Below the pieces are notes generated by a model that searched no databases, had not been told where the DNA came from, and was given only the letters and a program-made list of their open reading frames with translations. Shown here one piece after another: positions 45,486-59,746 of a stretch of 64,000 nt of DNA. The stretch is from Buddleja alternifolia (lineage: Eukaryota; Streptophyta; Magnoliopsida; Lamiales; Scrophulariaceae). Each line of letters opens with the position of its first letter. Within the stretch, counting starts at the first letter, position 1. The position numbers and the translations under genes were made by a program. The stretch covers positions 21,272,375-21,336,374 of the forward strand of contig CM033408.1 in the NCBI GenBank assembly GCA_019426215.1, read 5' to 3'.

Positions 45486-48400
45486 ATGTCGGACGAGCAG
45501 GCGGCAGGGTCGGGCAAGCGGCCGACGCGTGGCACCGCCGCGACGTCCCGTGCGGAAACACTTAAGATTCTCAAGGCATGCCTCCGCGGTGGCCGCCGTG
45601 AGCTTGGTGACGGAGGCTACCAGATCAAGATGGAGCAGCCTATTTACGACACCGTGGATGAAGACGAGTATGACGCTCTCGTGGCTAAGCGCCGGGAAGA
45701 TTTCAAGAATTTTATTGTGGACGACAATGGCCTAGGGTACGGCGATGAAGGCCAGGAAGAAGACTGGTCGCTGGCTGGAGAATCAGATGGAGAATCCGAG
45801 AGGCCGAAAAGAAAGAAGAATAATAATACTAATTCGGAGAAGGAAGTTTTGAAGAAACCATCGCCTTTGGCGTCTGCTGCCGGTAAGCAGACCATTTCCA
45901 GTATGTTTACTTCGTCTGTGTTTAAGAAAGATAAACAGAATAATGTGTTATGTGAGAGTATTGTTGATGATGTGATTGCTGAGTTTGCACCTGACGAGAA
46001 TGATAAGGAAAGGAGGAGGAGGAGGAGAGCCAATTTGATTAATTTAGGTTTGGACAATTTTCCTCCAGCTACTTCGGGTGTTTCACCTGTTAAAATTGAG
46101 AAGCCTTTTATTAGTAGTGTTAACTTAGATGTTAGAAACGAAATTAATGAGATTAATGGCGGCCATGGTGATGCAAAAGGTGATTCATGTAAGGGTTATC
46201 TAGAACCAGGTGAGAACAACATAAGCCAGGATAATAGTTTGCCAGTCGCTGAAATGGGAGCTAGTTTATCTGATATAATAGAAAATCAGGACATAAAGGA
46301 GAATCGTGAAGCTATTGAATATGAGAATGAAAAATGTCTACTGAATAAGGTCCAAGTAAAGGATGAGATAGATGCAAAGGGGGTGGAGCGAACAGTATTT
46401 CCTCTTAATGCCAAAACTGAAGAGGTAAACGTTCCATCTCTCAGTGCAACTGTGGGGTGTCAAGATGTCAACGCTGATTGTAATGGTTCTGGGCCTGGGT
46501 CATATCAGAGCGCATTTCCCATGGAGAAATTGGAGTTTGAAGTGGAGTCCAATGGATCATTGCCTTTTTACATACTTGATGCACACGAGGAGATTTATGG
46601 TGCTAATGCCGGGAATCTTTATCTATTTGGAAAGGTATGTTGGAGCTTTCGTTTTCCTGGTATGTATCTATAGTGCCTGTAAATTGTAACTCCCACTAAA
46701 TATTATTTGAGGTTGCAGTGGGGCTCCTTTTCTTTTCTCTGCAGAAGAGGGGAATAATTGCCATATGGAACTGTTATTGCAGTCTTTTATGGTTTTGTTC
46801 TAAATGCGCCATATGAGTAACTCTTACTTCGCATGACAGCTAATCTTTGTGAAAGTTCAATCTACATTCCCACAATCTTTTCGTCAGTTGTGCCAGACCA
46901 CTATATTGCTTGAATTCTTATGAAAATCTCACTAGTATAGCTGGTATCAGTTGTCCCTGATCACTATAACGTTTGCGATTTTCTGTCCATTTTTGGTTCA
47001 AAAGGTCTTGCACATGAGAAATTCCGAAGCTAGACATCTGATTCTTGTTATTGTGATTCAGGTTAAAGCTGGAGATACATATCATAGCTGCTGTGTGGTT
47101 GTGAAAAATATGCAGAGATGTGTGTATGCAATCCCAACTGTTTCACTCGTGCACAATGAAACAATAACAGAACTAGAAAAAAAGGTTGAAGAGTTTCGAG
47201 CGTCTCTCATGACTTCTAAAGAAACTCTTGCAAAACAAGGCAAAGATGGTGAAAAGATTCGGCTGTCATCTTCAGATCTTAAAGACACAATTGCAAAGCT
47301 AGAGAAAGATGTTGAAGAGTCTCAAACAGCATTAAGCACTCGACTTCATGTAATTTCACATCCTGGAATGCTTTTATATTAATTTTTCTTTGACCTCTTT
47401 GTGATGGACCAAATTTCTTTGTTAGGAGATGGCATCAGATGTGAAGACTGAAATGACCAAAGCGTTGCTGGAAAGAAATGTTTCAAGTTTCAGCATGGCA
47501 CCTGTGAAGGTTTGTATTGTGATAGATTCATATGTTAGAATTATTGAAGTTCCCAAACAAGAGTTGTTGGTGCCTGTCATTTCTAACAAAAAGTACACTG
47601 AATTATTAAGTTAATGTTGCAAATTCTACCTTTGAATCATTTCCTTCCGTGCTTCTTTTCTTCTTGTAGAGAAATTATGCATTTGAGCGATCAGACATAC
47701 CCCATGGGCAGAATTATGTCCTTAAGATCAACTATCCATTCAAGGTATACTACGATTCATTTCATTCAAATCTGTTCTAGTATGAGTTTAAATTCTCAAC
47801 AGTTTGTGGTTAATCAAGCAAAACTTAGAGATAGGATGAACATGATTCTGAACGCTGCATATGAGTAGAATGGGGGATTAATCTGAACCCTATTTGGCTA
47901 AATCACTTCCAGTATAGTTCAAATTATCTTTTATCTTCACAGGATCCAGCACTTCCATCAGATCTCAAGGGCACTAGCTTCTGTGCTTTGCTTGGAACTC
48001 ATAATAGGTATCAGCTAAAGCTTTCTCCTTTTGGTCATTTTGATAGCTTCAAGACTCCTATGGATAATGCTACAGTATTCTTAACTTTTTATAAGTTTTA
48101 GGGTGCATAATTGGCCAAATCTTTTTTAATTTGTTGTTGTAGAGGGAAATATGTTCATGAATGGTTGGCATTACTAGCTCACCAGGTTTATTACATGATA
48201 GTCTCTATCTTTGTTCGTTGTGTTTAGTTTGTTACTGCATGAGGACTTTGACCATTCCCCATGATGTTTGCATAATTTCCTCTCTTTCTATTTCATACTT
48301 ATCCCATCAATGAGAAATTACCCTGAATTCTGGTTAGATATAGTCTCATGGGGAATTTCTTAGCGATGAAGATAATCTGGCTATTAGATATACATCCAAT

Positions 48401-51400
48401 GGATACCTTTTTAGTGAAAGAGGGAATTCTAATGATTGATGTTGCTTGCAGTGGCCTGGAGCTTTTCCTAATTAAAAGGAAAATAAAAGGACCATCATGG
48501 CTATCAATCTCAAAATTCTCCAGCTGCCCAGCTCCTCAACGTGTGAGTCTTAGCTCTTTGTATTGTGTTATTTATCAACTGCTCTGTTCAACTGTTCATC
48601 TTCCAGCAGCTTATTTTCTTTCACATGAACAGGTGAGCTGGTGTAAGTTTGAGGTTATTGTTGATTTTCCAAAGGATATTCAAGTTTCAACTTCCTTGAA
48701 GAATATTTCCGAGATTCCTCCTGTAGTTGTAACAGCTATAAATCTCAAAACTGTCATCAATGAGAAACAGAAAGTAAATGAAATTGTATCTGCATCTGTC
48801 ATTTGCTGCCATAGGGCTAAGGTATAGCATATGAAACTCATGCTTGATGCATTCGTTGATACTTGATAGGATTTCCTTTATTCATGTTCTGATTTCAGTG
48901 CATGCTCTTCCCTCTTTGTAGAATAGATACCCGCAAGCTATTGTTTTGGTCTCCCTTCCTTATTTTATCTTCTCTTTTCCTTTTTTAACTTCCCCCCTTA
49001 AAACCATTTCCAAAATATAAGTTCTACTGTTCCCTGTATGTTGACAACAACTCAACTAGTTGAAACTGTATCTGCATTTGGGATACCAATAGATTTGAAA
49101 TCGTTAAAGAGGTCCAGGTGCAGATGGTTCATTTTACTTTATAATTGCTTTTGTATAAGTGATGTTGGTTAACCAGGGCTCTGCATTATTGTACTTGTAA
49201 AAGCAAACCTAATAGTTCAATGATGAATCTTCCAGATAGATACTCCTATGGTGGGCTCCGAATGGACTCGTCCAGGTATGCTTAGTCATTTTACTGCTGT
49301 GCGTACACTTGATGGAGTCATCTTTCCAATGAGTTTTAAAAATGAGGGAGCTAAGATGACCGGGTCAAAGGTTATTTGCTGTGAAAATAGGTAAGTCTTG
49401 TTATTTTGCTAGTTTTGTCAATGGTTTGATTTACTCTTCCTCCTTCGCCAGTCTATGTTTTTAATCCTCCCTTGTCTTAATTTTTCCAATTGCTGACATC
49501 TACTGTGTGTCTATGCTTGAACATTTCAGTGAAGGAGCTTTGTTAAACCGTTTGATGATTGAGTTGCACAAATTGGATAGTGATGTTCTAGTTGGTCATA
49601 ATATATCTGCATTTGACCTGGATGTCCTTCTTCACAGAGTCCAGGTACTTGTATATCTTTTTGAACTTACTTTGGGTTCTGGATATTGTAAGTGCTAGTA
49701 TAGCCTTGCTGCGGCACCTTTGACACTAATGATATCAAATTCCATGCCTCTACTCCTATTCAGATTTATTCTCTCTTTTGTACTCATGATGATGCAATAG
49801 GTAAATCATATAATTTATCTTGCTTTTTAACAGCCAACCAACTTCCATTTTTACAGATGTTTCTTCAAAATTATATTTCATTTGAACTCTGTTACCTGCC
49901 TTTTGTCACTTGCTCTTTGATAGAAGTTCCATGTCATGGAAGAGTTACTGTCCTGAGGATGTCTTACATACACTTGTTGCACTTTTCAGGCATGCAAGGT
50001 GCCCAGCAGTATGTGGTCAAAAATAGGCCGTCTCAAGCGTTCTGCCATGCCCAAGCTTAATAAAGGTAGCTCACTGTATGGTTCAGGAGCAAGTTCAGGG
50101 ATCATGTCCTGCATTGCTGGTCGTCTCCTATGTGATACTTATATTTGTTCGCGAGACCTATTAAAAGAGGTCTGTTATACTGTTTTTTCATTGTTGGGTA
50201 ATTCTTATAGCTTCTTATTGATTATTACTGCCTTTGGCTTCTTCCAGGTTAGCTATTCCTTGACACAGCTAGCAAAGACACAGCTGAATAAGGATCGTAA
50301 GGAGATAACTCCACATGATATTCCTCAAATGTTTCAAAGTTTTGAATCACTTATGGAACTCGTAAGTCCTTGCTCTTTACAACTTCAATTAAATTATTGA
50401 ACTAATAGTAGAGATTATAATGTTTCTATGCGGAAAGATAGGTATGTCGTAGACACCAGAACTAGATGTATTGTGTGCTTAATAGATAGAGTTCACTTGA
50501 AGTGGGCCAGTTTTCCAGTAGTCAGTTGCATTAACCAACTGTGTCCTTGTGATCTAGGATATTGGAGGTGAAATTACCTTAAAGTTTAATATAATATTTC
50601 TGAGTCCATAACCTCTAGGCTTTGATATTTCTTCTGAAAAGTTCTTTTCGTAAAAAAAGATGTGGGGTTTCAACTTTGCAGATGAAAATTACTCGTGGAT
50701 TCATGCTCCAACTATTGGATACAGCACTTCGATGCTTAATATCAGTTTTTGTTCTTAAAGTGACGATTAAGCCACTTTACTGACTTTCTAAGATCAGCTT
50801 TTGATGTATCCATCTAAAAGCTTTCGTGTTATCTGGTGACTGTATTATGTGTTTCCTGCTTTTACTGTTTGCAGATTGAGTATGGTGAAACAGACGCATG
50901 GTTGTCAATGGAACTCATGTTCCATTTAAGTGTTCTTCCACTCACACGTCAACTTACTAATATTAGTGGCAACCTTTGGCATAAAACTCTCCAGGTACTG
51001 TTTGTAGTGAGCTTAGAGTATTTATCATCATATAAAGATCTTTCTAACCAAAGAGCAAGCTGTAAATAGATATAATTTGTCTATCTTCAGGGTGCTAGGG
51101 CTCATAGAGTGGAATATCTCTTGCTACATGCATTCCATGCAAAGAAATATATTGTCCCAGACAAGTTTTCCACTCAATCTAAGGAATTAAAGAATACAAA
51201 GCGTAAAATTAATAGTGGTGTTGAGAGCAATGAGATTGATCCTGGCGATACAAATTTTGGCCACGAGCCTCCAGAAAATGGTAATGGGAAAATCAACAAA
51301 GGACCTTCGTATTCCGGTGGATTAGTGCTGGAGCCAAAGAAAGGATTATATGACAAGTATATATTACTTTTGGATTTCAACAGTCTTTACCCTTCCATAA

Positions 51401-54400
51401 TTCAGGTTAGTTGTATTCCATATATTTTTCTACACCTTAATTCTTCCCTCGCCTTCTAATTGAAATTATTGAGAAAAATCCATATGCCCCTCTGTGATAA
51501 ACGAAATTCTTCAAAACCTCCTGGTGAAATGAAAATTATCAATAAACTTTCCTGCGATAGTAAAAATCGCTGAGTGGACGGGAGTAAATTTGAAGAAGGC
51601 TGAGGGGGTGGCGATAGAGAGGCGGAGAGCAGCTTCACAGAGGTGGGAGTCGGTGGCAGAGGGGGGTCGACAGAGGTTCGTTGTTGGGGCGGTGGGGCAG
51701 GTTTCAGGTGGGGGAGCGGCGGGTGTGTCTGGACGGAGGCGGAGGTTGTGGCACGGTGAAGGGATGGAGGAGGGCAGTAGTGCAGTGAAGAAAACTGGAG
51801 CTATATATATCTCTTTCTGTATTTATAATAATGCATTTGTTTTTAGTATATTTTTGGGAACTTATTATAAAAAGCATATAATTATTATAAATAAGAGATG
51901 TATAATATAGACCTTTGATCTTAATCAAGATCCATGGTTATCATAAATTGATTTTAATAAATAAATAGGTACTTAATATCAACCGTCCTATCTAATGGTA
52001 TCATCCAATGGTGTTAGATTACGGGTATATTAGCCTTTTAAAGGTAAAATATAATAACCATTCACAGATTGGGAGTGACGCGCGTAGGGGTAAATTGTTC
52101 CTTTATTTTTTTGACAGGACGGTTTATTGATAATTTTCATTTCACAGGTAGGTTTTTGAAGAATTACGTTTATCACAGGGGGTCAAATGTATTTATCTCT
52201 AAAATTATCTGAATAGCTCTAATTCTTTTCTTGATCTGTTTTGCAGGAATATAATATATGTTTTACTACTGTGGAAAGATCTACTGATGGATCAGCTTCC
52301 CGTTTACCATCTAGTAAAAGGACTGGAGTCTTACCAGAGGTAAAAATCTCGAGATGCTTATGTTTATGAGAACTCAATGCAGATTAACTGTTGCTACGCA
52401 GCCTGAAATTAAAGGTTTTTAGATCCAGCAAGAGTGATTTGGTGTGCTTCCTTAATTATAATAGCCAAAATGCATTAAGTTTCCAGATTCGTTGTGCACA
52501 AGTATGATAGGATTTGCCAGATAAGATTCTCTTGAATCTTTTTCATCCAAAATGTTCTAAGACAGGATGATGAGAGAGAAATCACATTCGTAAGGAAGTA
52601 TGCGATTTCCCTGGATTTCAGTAGAGATGCTATCTTGATATACATTAGTTAGCATGAAACAGAGAATTGCAAACATGGTATATCCAATATATGTAGATTA
52701 CAAATTGTTACGAGGTGCTATTTTAATTAGCTTAATAAGAAATTTTTATTATATCATTCAAGAAATAGCCATGCTTTTACAAGAGACCATGTTACGCAGT
52801 TACACTTTAAGGTATTAAGCCTTGCTTTGACTACTTTTTGGATCCTCTTTATCCGAAGATTCAATCTGGAAATTACTTCTTTATAAGTGCTATCATCAGG
52901 ATCGTATCTTCTGTTAGAAGCATGTATTCTTGGCCTCATTGAGTTTGTCCTTGGTTATTTTTCCATGAGCAGAAAAAAAAATATGACTGACTAGATTAAT
53001 AAGCATATATGCAAGATATTGACTACCCAAATGTCTTTTGGTTCTTAACTTTGCTTATACAAATGAAATTGTATTTGCTTAAACAAAATGAACTTGTTGT
53101 AACAAATAACTGCATTTGTCCAGTTGCTTAAAAATTTGGTAGACAGAAGGAGAATGGTTAAATCATGGTTGAAATCAGCATCAGGTCTCAAGGTTCAGCA
53201 ACTTGACATTCAGCAACAAGCTCTAAAGCTGACAGCAAATAGGTGTGTACTTTCCTCCTTTAGAATCTGTTTTGTGCTTCTTCACTTGGTTTCTTGTTAT
53301 TCATTGGTTTCAACATATTTGCTATGAACAGCATGTATGGATGTCTGGGATTCTCCAACTCCAGATTCTATGCAAAACACCTGGCAGAACTTATAACACT
53401 ACAAGTAAGAAGTTTATTTTTCTGGTAAAAAATGAACAATGATGTTTTAGGTAGCAGATTGGTGTCGGAGATGCTATCGACTAACTTAAACATTTTATGC
53501 AGGGAAGGGAGATTTTACAGAGCACTGTTAATCTCGTTCAAGATACTCTAAACTTAGAGGTCAGTAATCATTCAGAATCACTTGATTTTCTAGTAATTAC
53601 GTGGATTCTCGATATAATTGCTACTTGTGAACTTCTAAGCTGGTCTTCTCTTTTTCAAGCAGGTTATTTATGGTGACACAGATTCAATAATGATCTATAG
53701 TGGACTTGATGATATTGGAAAAGCTAAATCAATTGCAGGGAAAATCGTTCAAGAGGTGTCTTTTCTCTCTATATTGCTAATAATTGGATCAATTCGCTTA
53801 TGCTTCAATCAAAAGGGATACTCCAGTATGTATCCTATGAAATATCTAATTTCAGCGAAAAATATATTGCTTGGTTTCTTGACAAAAACATATGCTCATG
53901 TCAGTAGTTTCTCGGATATTTTTGACGAGGGGAGCGTTACGGGGCGGGACTTGGCTAAGAGCCCTAATCAAAAAACCCTTGACCAATCTGTCATTGCCCA
54001 ACTTAATGAACCTATTCGGAAATAAGGAGCTTTACAAAGGCATGAGCCCTTATAAATCCCCCGGACCCGACGGGTGCCAAGCGTTTTTCTATCAAAAGTA
54101 TTGGGGTAGTGTTGGGAAGCTTGTTATTGATTTTGTAGCGGACTGTTTTCGTAGAGGTTTCATTCCCAAGTCTCTTGGTCATTCGTATATCACCCTTGTC
54201 CCAAAAGTGGAAAACCCAAATCAGGTCACCCACTTTCGACCTATTGCTCTATGTAATGTTTTGTTTAAAATCATCAAAAAGACTATAGTGAGTCGTCTCA
54301 AACCCTTCATTAGTGATCTAATCAGTCCTTTTCAAAGTAGTTTCATTCCGGATCGAAGTACGCATGACAACATTATTGTTCCCCAAGAGATAGTCCATTC

Positions 54401-57400
54401 GATCAAAGCATCTCATAGTAAATTGGGTAGCATGATTATAAAACTTGATCTCGAAAAAGCTGATGACAAAGTCATTTGGGATTTTTGACACCAGACCCTT
54501 GAGTTTTTTGGTTTTCCTTCAAGAACTTCTAATCTCATCATGAGTTGTGTCACATCTTCTTGTCCTCGAATTTTATGGAATGGTGCGCCCCTAGAACCCA
54601 TTGTTCCAACATGTGGGCTTCGACAAGGAGACCCACTATCTCCGTATTTATTCATGCTATGTATGGAAAGGCTCGCTTGATTGAGGAAGGAGTAGAGGTA
54701 ATTGGAAGCCTGCTACAATTTGTAGGGGTGGTCCAAAGTTCTCACATGTTTTTTTCGCCTATTATTCTCACCTCGTCGGCCTCAGCCAAAAGTGCAACGT
54801 CCATTAAATCTACTCTCGACAAGTTTTGTGATGCCTCGGGTCTAAAAATCAAATTTTCAAAATCTAAGGTGTTTCTTTCCCCTGGGAGTCTTCCGGAGGA
54901 CAAACGGTCAATGGTAGATGTCTTAGGTATTCAAAGAACGGAGAATTTGGGTAAGTACCTTGGGATTAAGATTAATCATGAACGTAGCTCCGTATCTAAT
55001 TTTCGAGATGTGGTAGAGAAAGTCCAAAAACGTTTGTCTAGTTGGAAAGCCAAAAAGCTCAATCTCGCCGCCCGTGCTACTCTTATCCAATCGGTTACGT
55101 TGGCCATTCCTCAATACACCATGCATACTAATTGGCTTCCCACCCGAGTGTGTGACCACCTTGACAAGCTCAACTGATCCTTTCTTTGGGCAACCGATGG
55201 AAACACTAGGAAAGTCCATTTAGTGGGGTGGGACAAGATAATACCGAGTAAAAAAGAGGGGGGATTAGGAATCTGGGAAACTAGGAAAACTAATATTGTC
55301 CTTCTAGCCAAAACGGGGTGGCGGGTAGCGAAGGAAGATAACCCATTATGGGGTGAAGTCTTTTGGAAAAAATATCTTAAAGGAGCGGACATTTTCCAAC
55401 ATGTTCCAAAACAGTATGCATCCAATCTTTGGAAAGGGGTGGTTAAGAGTACGAAGGATATGAAGGAGATGGTGAAGTGGAGAGTGGGAGATGGAACTAG
55501 AATTTCGATGTGGGATGACTGGTGGATAGGCAGGGAACCGATTAGAAATCTCCATAGTTTTGATATTCATAGTGAGAATAATGGTATTAAGGTGAGTGAC
55601 ATTCTATCGCCGGAGGGTGGGTGGGAGGGATTTTTCTATGGTTTGTACTCCTCTACCGAGTTCCATAAAGGACCAGATCTTGACTTTGCCCATGTCCATC
55701 AACCAGTCGAAGGGTGATACTCGAATTTGGGGGGGTACTACAAATAGGATTTTTTTCATGTAAATCAGCGTATACTTGCCAAAGTGTCAATGATCATAAC
55801 CTGCATTGTGATAACAATAATAAATGGCTTTGGATTTGGAAGTTGAAGGCCCCCTCTAAACTTAAATTCTTCACTTGGCTTTGTAACTGTAAACTAAGAT
55901 GGAGTAATTTCCCATACTTTGATATGAAGTATACACACCTATTTATATACATAAGTTACATCTAAAGTAGGTAATAAAATAGAAAATCAATCCCTACATT
56001 CCTTCCTTAATTTCAGTCATGTACTCTCCCACTTCCTTAATAAATGACACTTTATAACACTCCCCCTCAAGCTGGAGCATAGATGTTAATCATGCCCAAC
56101 TTGTTACAAAGATAATCAACTCGGACCCCATTTAAAGCTTTTGTGAAAAGATCTCCTAATTGTTCTCCAGTCTTCACATACTCCGTAGAAATGAGATTTT
56201 GTTACACCTTTTCACGAACGAAATGACAGTCGATCTCAATATGTTTAGTTCGTTCATGAAACACAGGATTGGAGGTAATGTGAAGGGCAGCTTGGTTATC
56301 ACACCAAAGTTTTGCTGGCATTGAGATTTTAAGACCCACTTCAGTTAATAACTGATATATCCACATTATTTCACACGTAGACTGAGCCATAGCTCTATAC
56401 TCTGATTCGGCACTAGAGCGGGATACAACACGTTGTTTCTTGCTTTTCCATGACACTAAATTCCCGCCAAAGAAGACACAATAACCTGTGGTAGATCTTC
56501 GATCTATTTTAGATCTTGCCCAATCTGCATCTGAATAGCACTCTATACGAGTGTGACTATGATTCTTATAAAGTATACCTCGTCCAGGTGCTCCCTTAAG
56601 TAGCACAAGATGTGTTCTAGAGCAGCCCAATGATGAACAGTTGGAGCAGACATAAATTGACTCACATTGCTAACACAATATGCGATATCAGGGCGAGTTA
56701 CTGTGAGATAGTTCAATTTCCCCACTAACCTTCTATACCTCTCCGGATCCTCAAATAAGTCTCCTTCATTAGTGAGTTGTAGATTAGGTGGCATCGGAGT
56801 ACTGCATGGTTTAGCTCCTATCTTTCTGTCTCCGTTAACAGATCAAGCACATATTTCCTTTGTGATAAGAAGATGCCTTTCTTGCTCCTTGTTACCTCAA
56901 CTCCCAAAAAATACTTCAACGATCCTAAATCCTTTGTGTGGAACTGACTGTGAAGAAAGACTTCAAGGATGATATTCCCATAGCATCACTTCCGGTAATA
57001 ATAATATCATCTACATATACAACAAGGAGAATAACGCCGGATGGAGAGTGTTTATAAAATACTGAATGATCAGACTTACTCATATTCATTCCAAATTTTT
57101 CAACTGCTTGACTGAATTTGCCAAACCACGCACGAGGGCTCTGTTTCAAACCATACAGAGCCTTTCGAAGGCGACAAACTTTCCCATACTCCCCCTGAGC
57201 AACAAACCCAGGTGGTTGCTCCATGTAAACCTCTTCGAGTAAGTCTCCATGTAAGAAAGCATTTTGATGTCTAACTGGTGCAAGGGCCAATCATGAGTGG
57301 CAGCCATAGACATGAATAACCGAACAGAGGTCAATTTAGCCACAGGAGAGAAAGTTTCAGAGTAATCCACACCATAAGTCTGGGCATAACCTTTAGCGAC

Positions 57401-59706
57401 AAGGCGAGCTTTAAGTCTAGCCACAGAGCCATCGGGATTCATTTTGATTAGACCCATTTACAGCCGATAGCCGTCTTAAGTTGTACTTAACTCTAAAGCA
57501 TTCACCTCTTCTAGGACGCCAACCAGGATGAGACAAGGCTTACGAATTTTAGGAAAGATCAAGACCGAACGAATATGTAGAAGATGATAAATGATCATAA
57601 GAAACAAAAGAGGAAATGGGATACGTGCACTGGCGTTTACCTTTACGAAGGGCAATAGGAAGATCAGAAGCATTGTCTGATGGATCCGATGACGAAGTTG
57701 AAACCGGTGCTGGACATGTAATGGGAGGATCCGGCCGTCTGGAATAAACATGATGAATGGGTGGACGAGATTGTGAAAAGATCTCCTAATTGTTCTCCAG
57801 TCTTCACAGTAACCATGACTGGTTATTGACCAATTCACTTAGATTTGATAGACATTTTGCACCACAAGATTTATGCAGCAGGTGCCATGGAGCTAGGGAA
57901 ACAATAATGCATGTTTTGTTAGATTGCCCGAAGGCTAGAGGAGTGTGGGAGTTTGTCATTGCACCGTTGGAATTCTACAAATTTACTTTTGTAAACCGTG
58001 ACAATTGGCTACATTTCTACTCCTTTTCATAACATTATCGGACCGAATTGGGAGTGACATCTTTTCTTCCTTGCCACGATATGGACCATTTGGACAGCCC
58101 AAAACAAATTCGTGTTTGGAAACAAATCGGAAAACCCTCGGGAAATTGCATTCACCATCAAGAAGTTAGCCATGGATTTTCTGTCGGCCTTTCCTTCTTC
58201 AAAAGCCGAGTCAAGTTGCTCTCAGGAATGGATTAAATGGATCAAACCGCCTCTCGGTTGGTACAAATTGAACGCTGATGGGAGTGTTTATCAAACTCTT
58301 AACACAGCTGCAGCAGGGGGGCTCATTCGTGACGAGAAGGGGAATTGGGTGCTGGGATTTTTAATGCAATTGGGAGACAATTCTATTACCACTGCAGAAC
58401 TAATGGGGCTGCGGGAAGGGTTACGATTGGCCTGGAAGAGAAGATTTGAAAGAATTAGCATAGAAGTGGATTTGGAGACAGTGTACAAACTCGTTGTCCA
58501 TGCAAACACGGAGTCTCACCCGCTTGGACACATTATTGAGGATTGCCGTTGCTTACTAGGGCAACCTTGGAATATCAAGATGGAGCATATCTTGCGAGAC
58601 GGAAACGCAGCTGCTGACCTACTAGCTAAGAAGGGACAAAGTCAACCGGACTGCTGTCTTTTGTTTTTTTTTTCTTAATCGACGTGTTTTGTAACCAAAA
58701 ATAAATAAATTATATCATTTGAGTCATTGGAATAGTGTTGAATTGATTTGACTATTTGTATTATTTAGATTCTCTGAGTACTGAATCTTGGATTAAGATT
58801 TAACACAGGAAAATTTGTTCAATTCATTCATTTTCTTGTTAGACTGCAAAAACATGCATTAATATCTGATTTGTCTTGCAACTGAAGTGGATGTGCACAT
58901 TCTCCCAACCTAAATGTCCTGGCATAATGTTATCTGGGGTGACTCTTTTTTCATTTGATAGGTTAACAAGAAATATAAGTACCTGGAGATTGACCTAGAT
59001 GGCTTGTACAAGAGAATGTTATTGCTCAAGAAGAAGAAATATGCAGCTGTCAAAATGCATTTCAAGGATGGTACACTGTATGAGGTGGCCTTCTATATAC
59101 TTCAATGAGATCCTCCTATTGAACTCTAGCATCCTATCTACTATTGTGTGTTACTTTATTTGAGTTTGGTGCAGGTTATTGAGCAAAAAGGTCTTGATAT
59201 GGTTCGACGTGACTGGAGTTTGCTGGCAAAGGAATTGGGAGATTTCTGCCTGGGTCAAATATTATCTGGCAGGTCAGTTTACTCGTTCTTTGCATGTTCT
59301 GTTACTAGGTTATAGTGATTTTGAATTTGCTTCTAGTTAATTTAGTTTCGTAGCTTACCATATACATTGGCTCTGATGCTTTCAGGTCCTGTGAGGATGT
59401 TGTCGAAGAGATACACAATTCTCTAATGAAGGTACTTTCTCAGCTTGTATGCATTTCAGATTCTAGATGTGTCCTTATGGTTTTCTCCGTTGCTTGGGTT
59501 TTGTGACTACTGCTGTGTGGTTGACATTGATATTATAACAGATGCAAATGAATATATAAAGCTGTGTCAAGTAATATTCTATCATTTTTATGGTGTATGT
59601 TCTGGCAAGAAACTTTGATGTTTTGACAAGGGAATTGAGCTTTTAGCCAATTGTCAGAGGAAGCATTTATTCACTGAACTCCGTTTCTCGGAGAAAGTTT
59701 AGTAGC

Positions 59707-59746
<40 letters not shown>

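Larger units (their letters stand above)
53880..58711 (+). mobile_element. L1-type LINE, 5' truncated, in polymerase intron 18
   Basis: Same strand as the gene. The order is reverse transcriptase (53892-54830), thumb/connection and zf-RVT (54830-55880 and 57814-58030), RNase H (58112-58677) and an A-rich tail at about 58693-58711. It lacks ORF1 and the endonuclease. The intron 53756-58961 is 5.2 kb because of it and splits the exons for YGDTDS and KKKKY. A copia fragment (55888-57808) interrupts it. Target duplications were not found. Confidence 0.88.

Noticed and set aside
54413..54655. Minus-strand frames across the LINE
   Set aside because: They are shadows of the plus-strand reverse transcriptase, whose motifs are recognisable in order.
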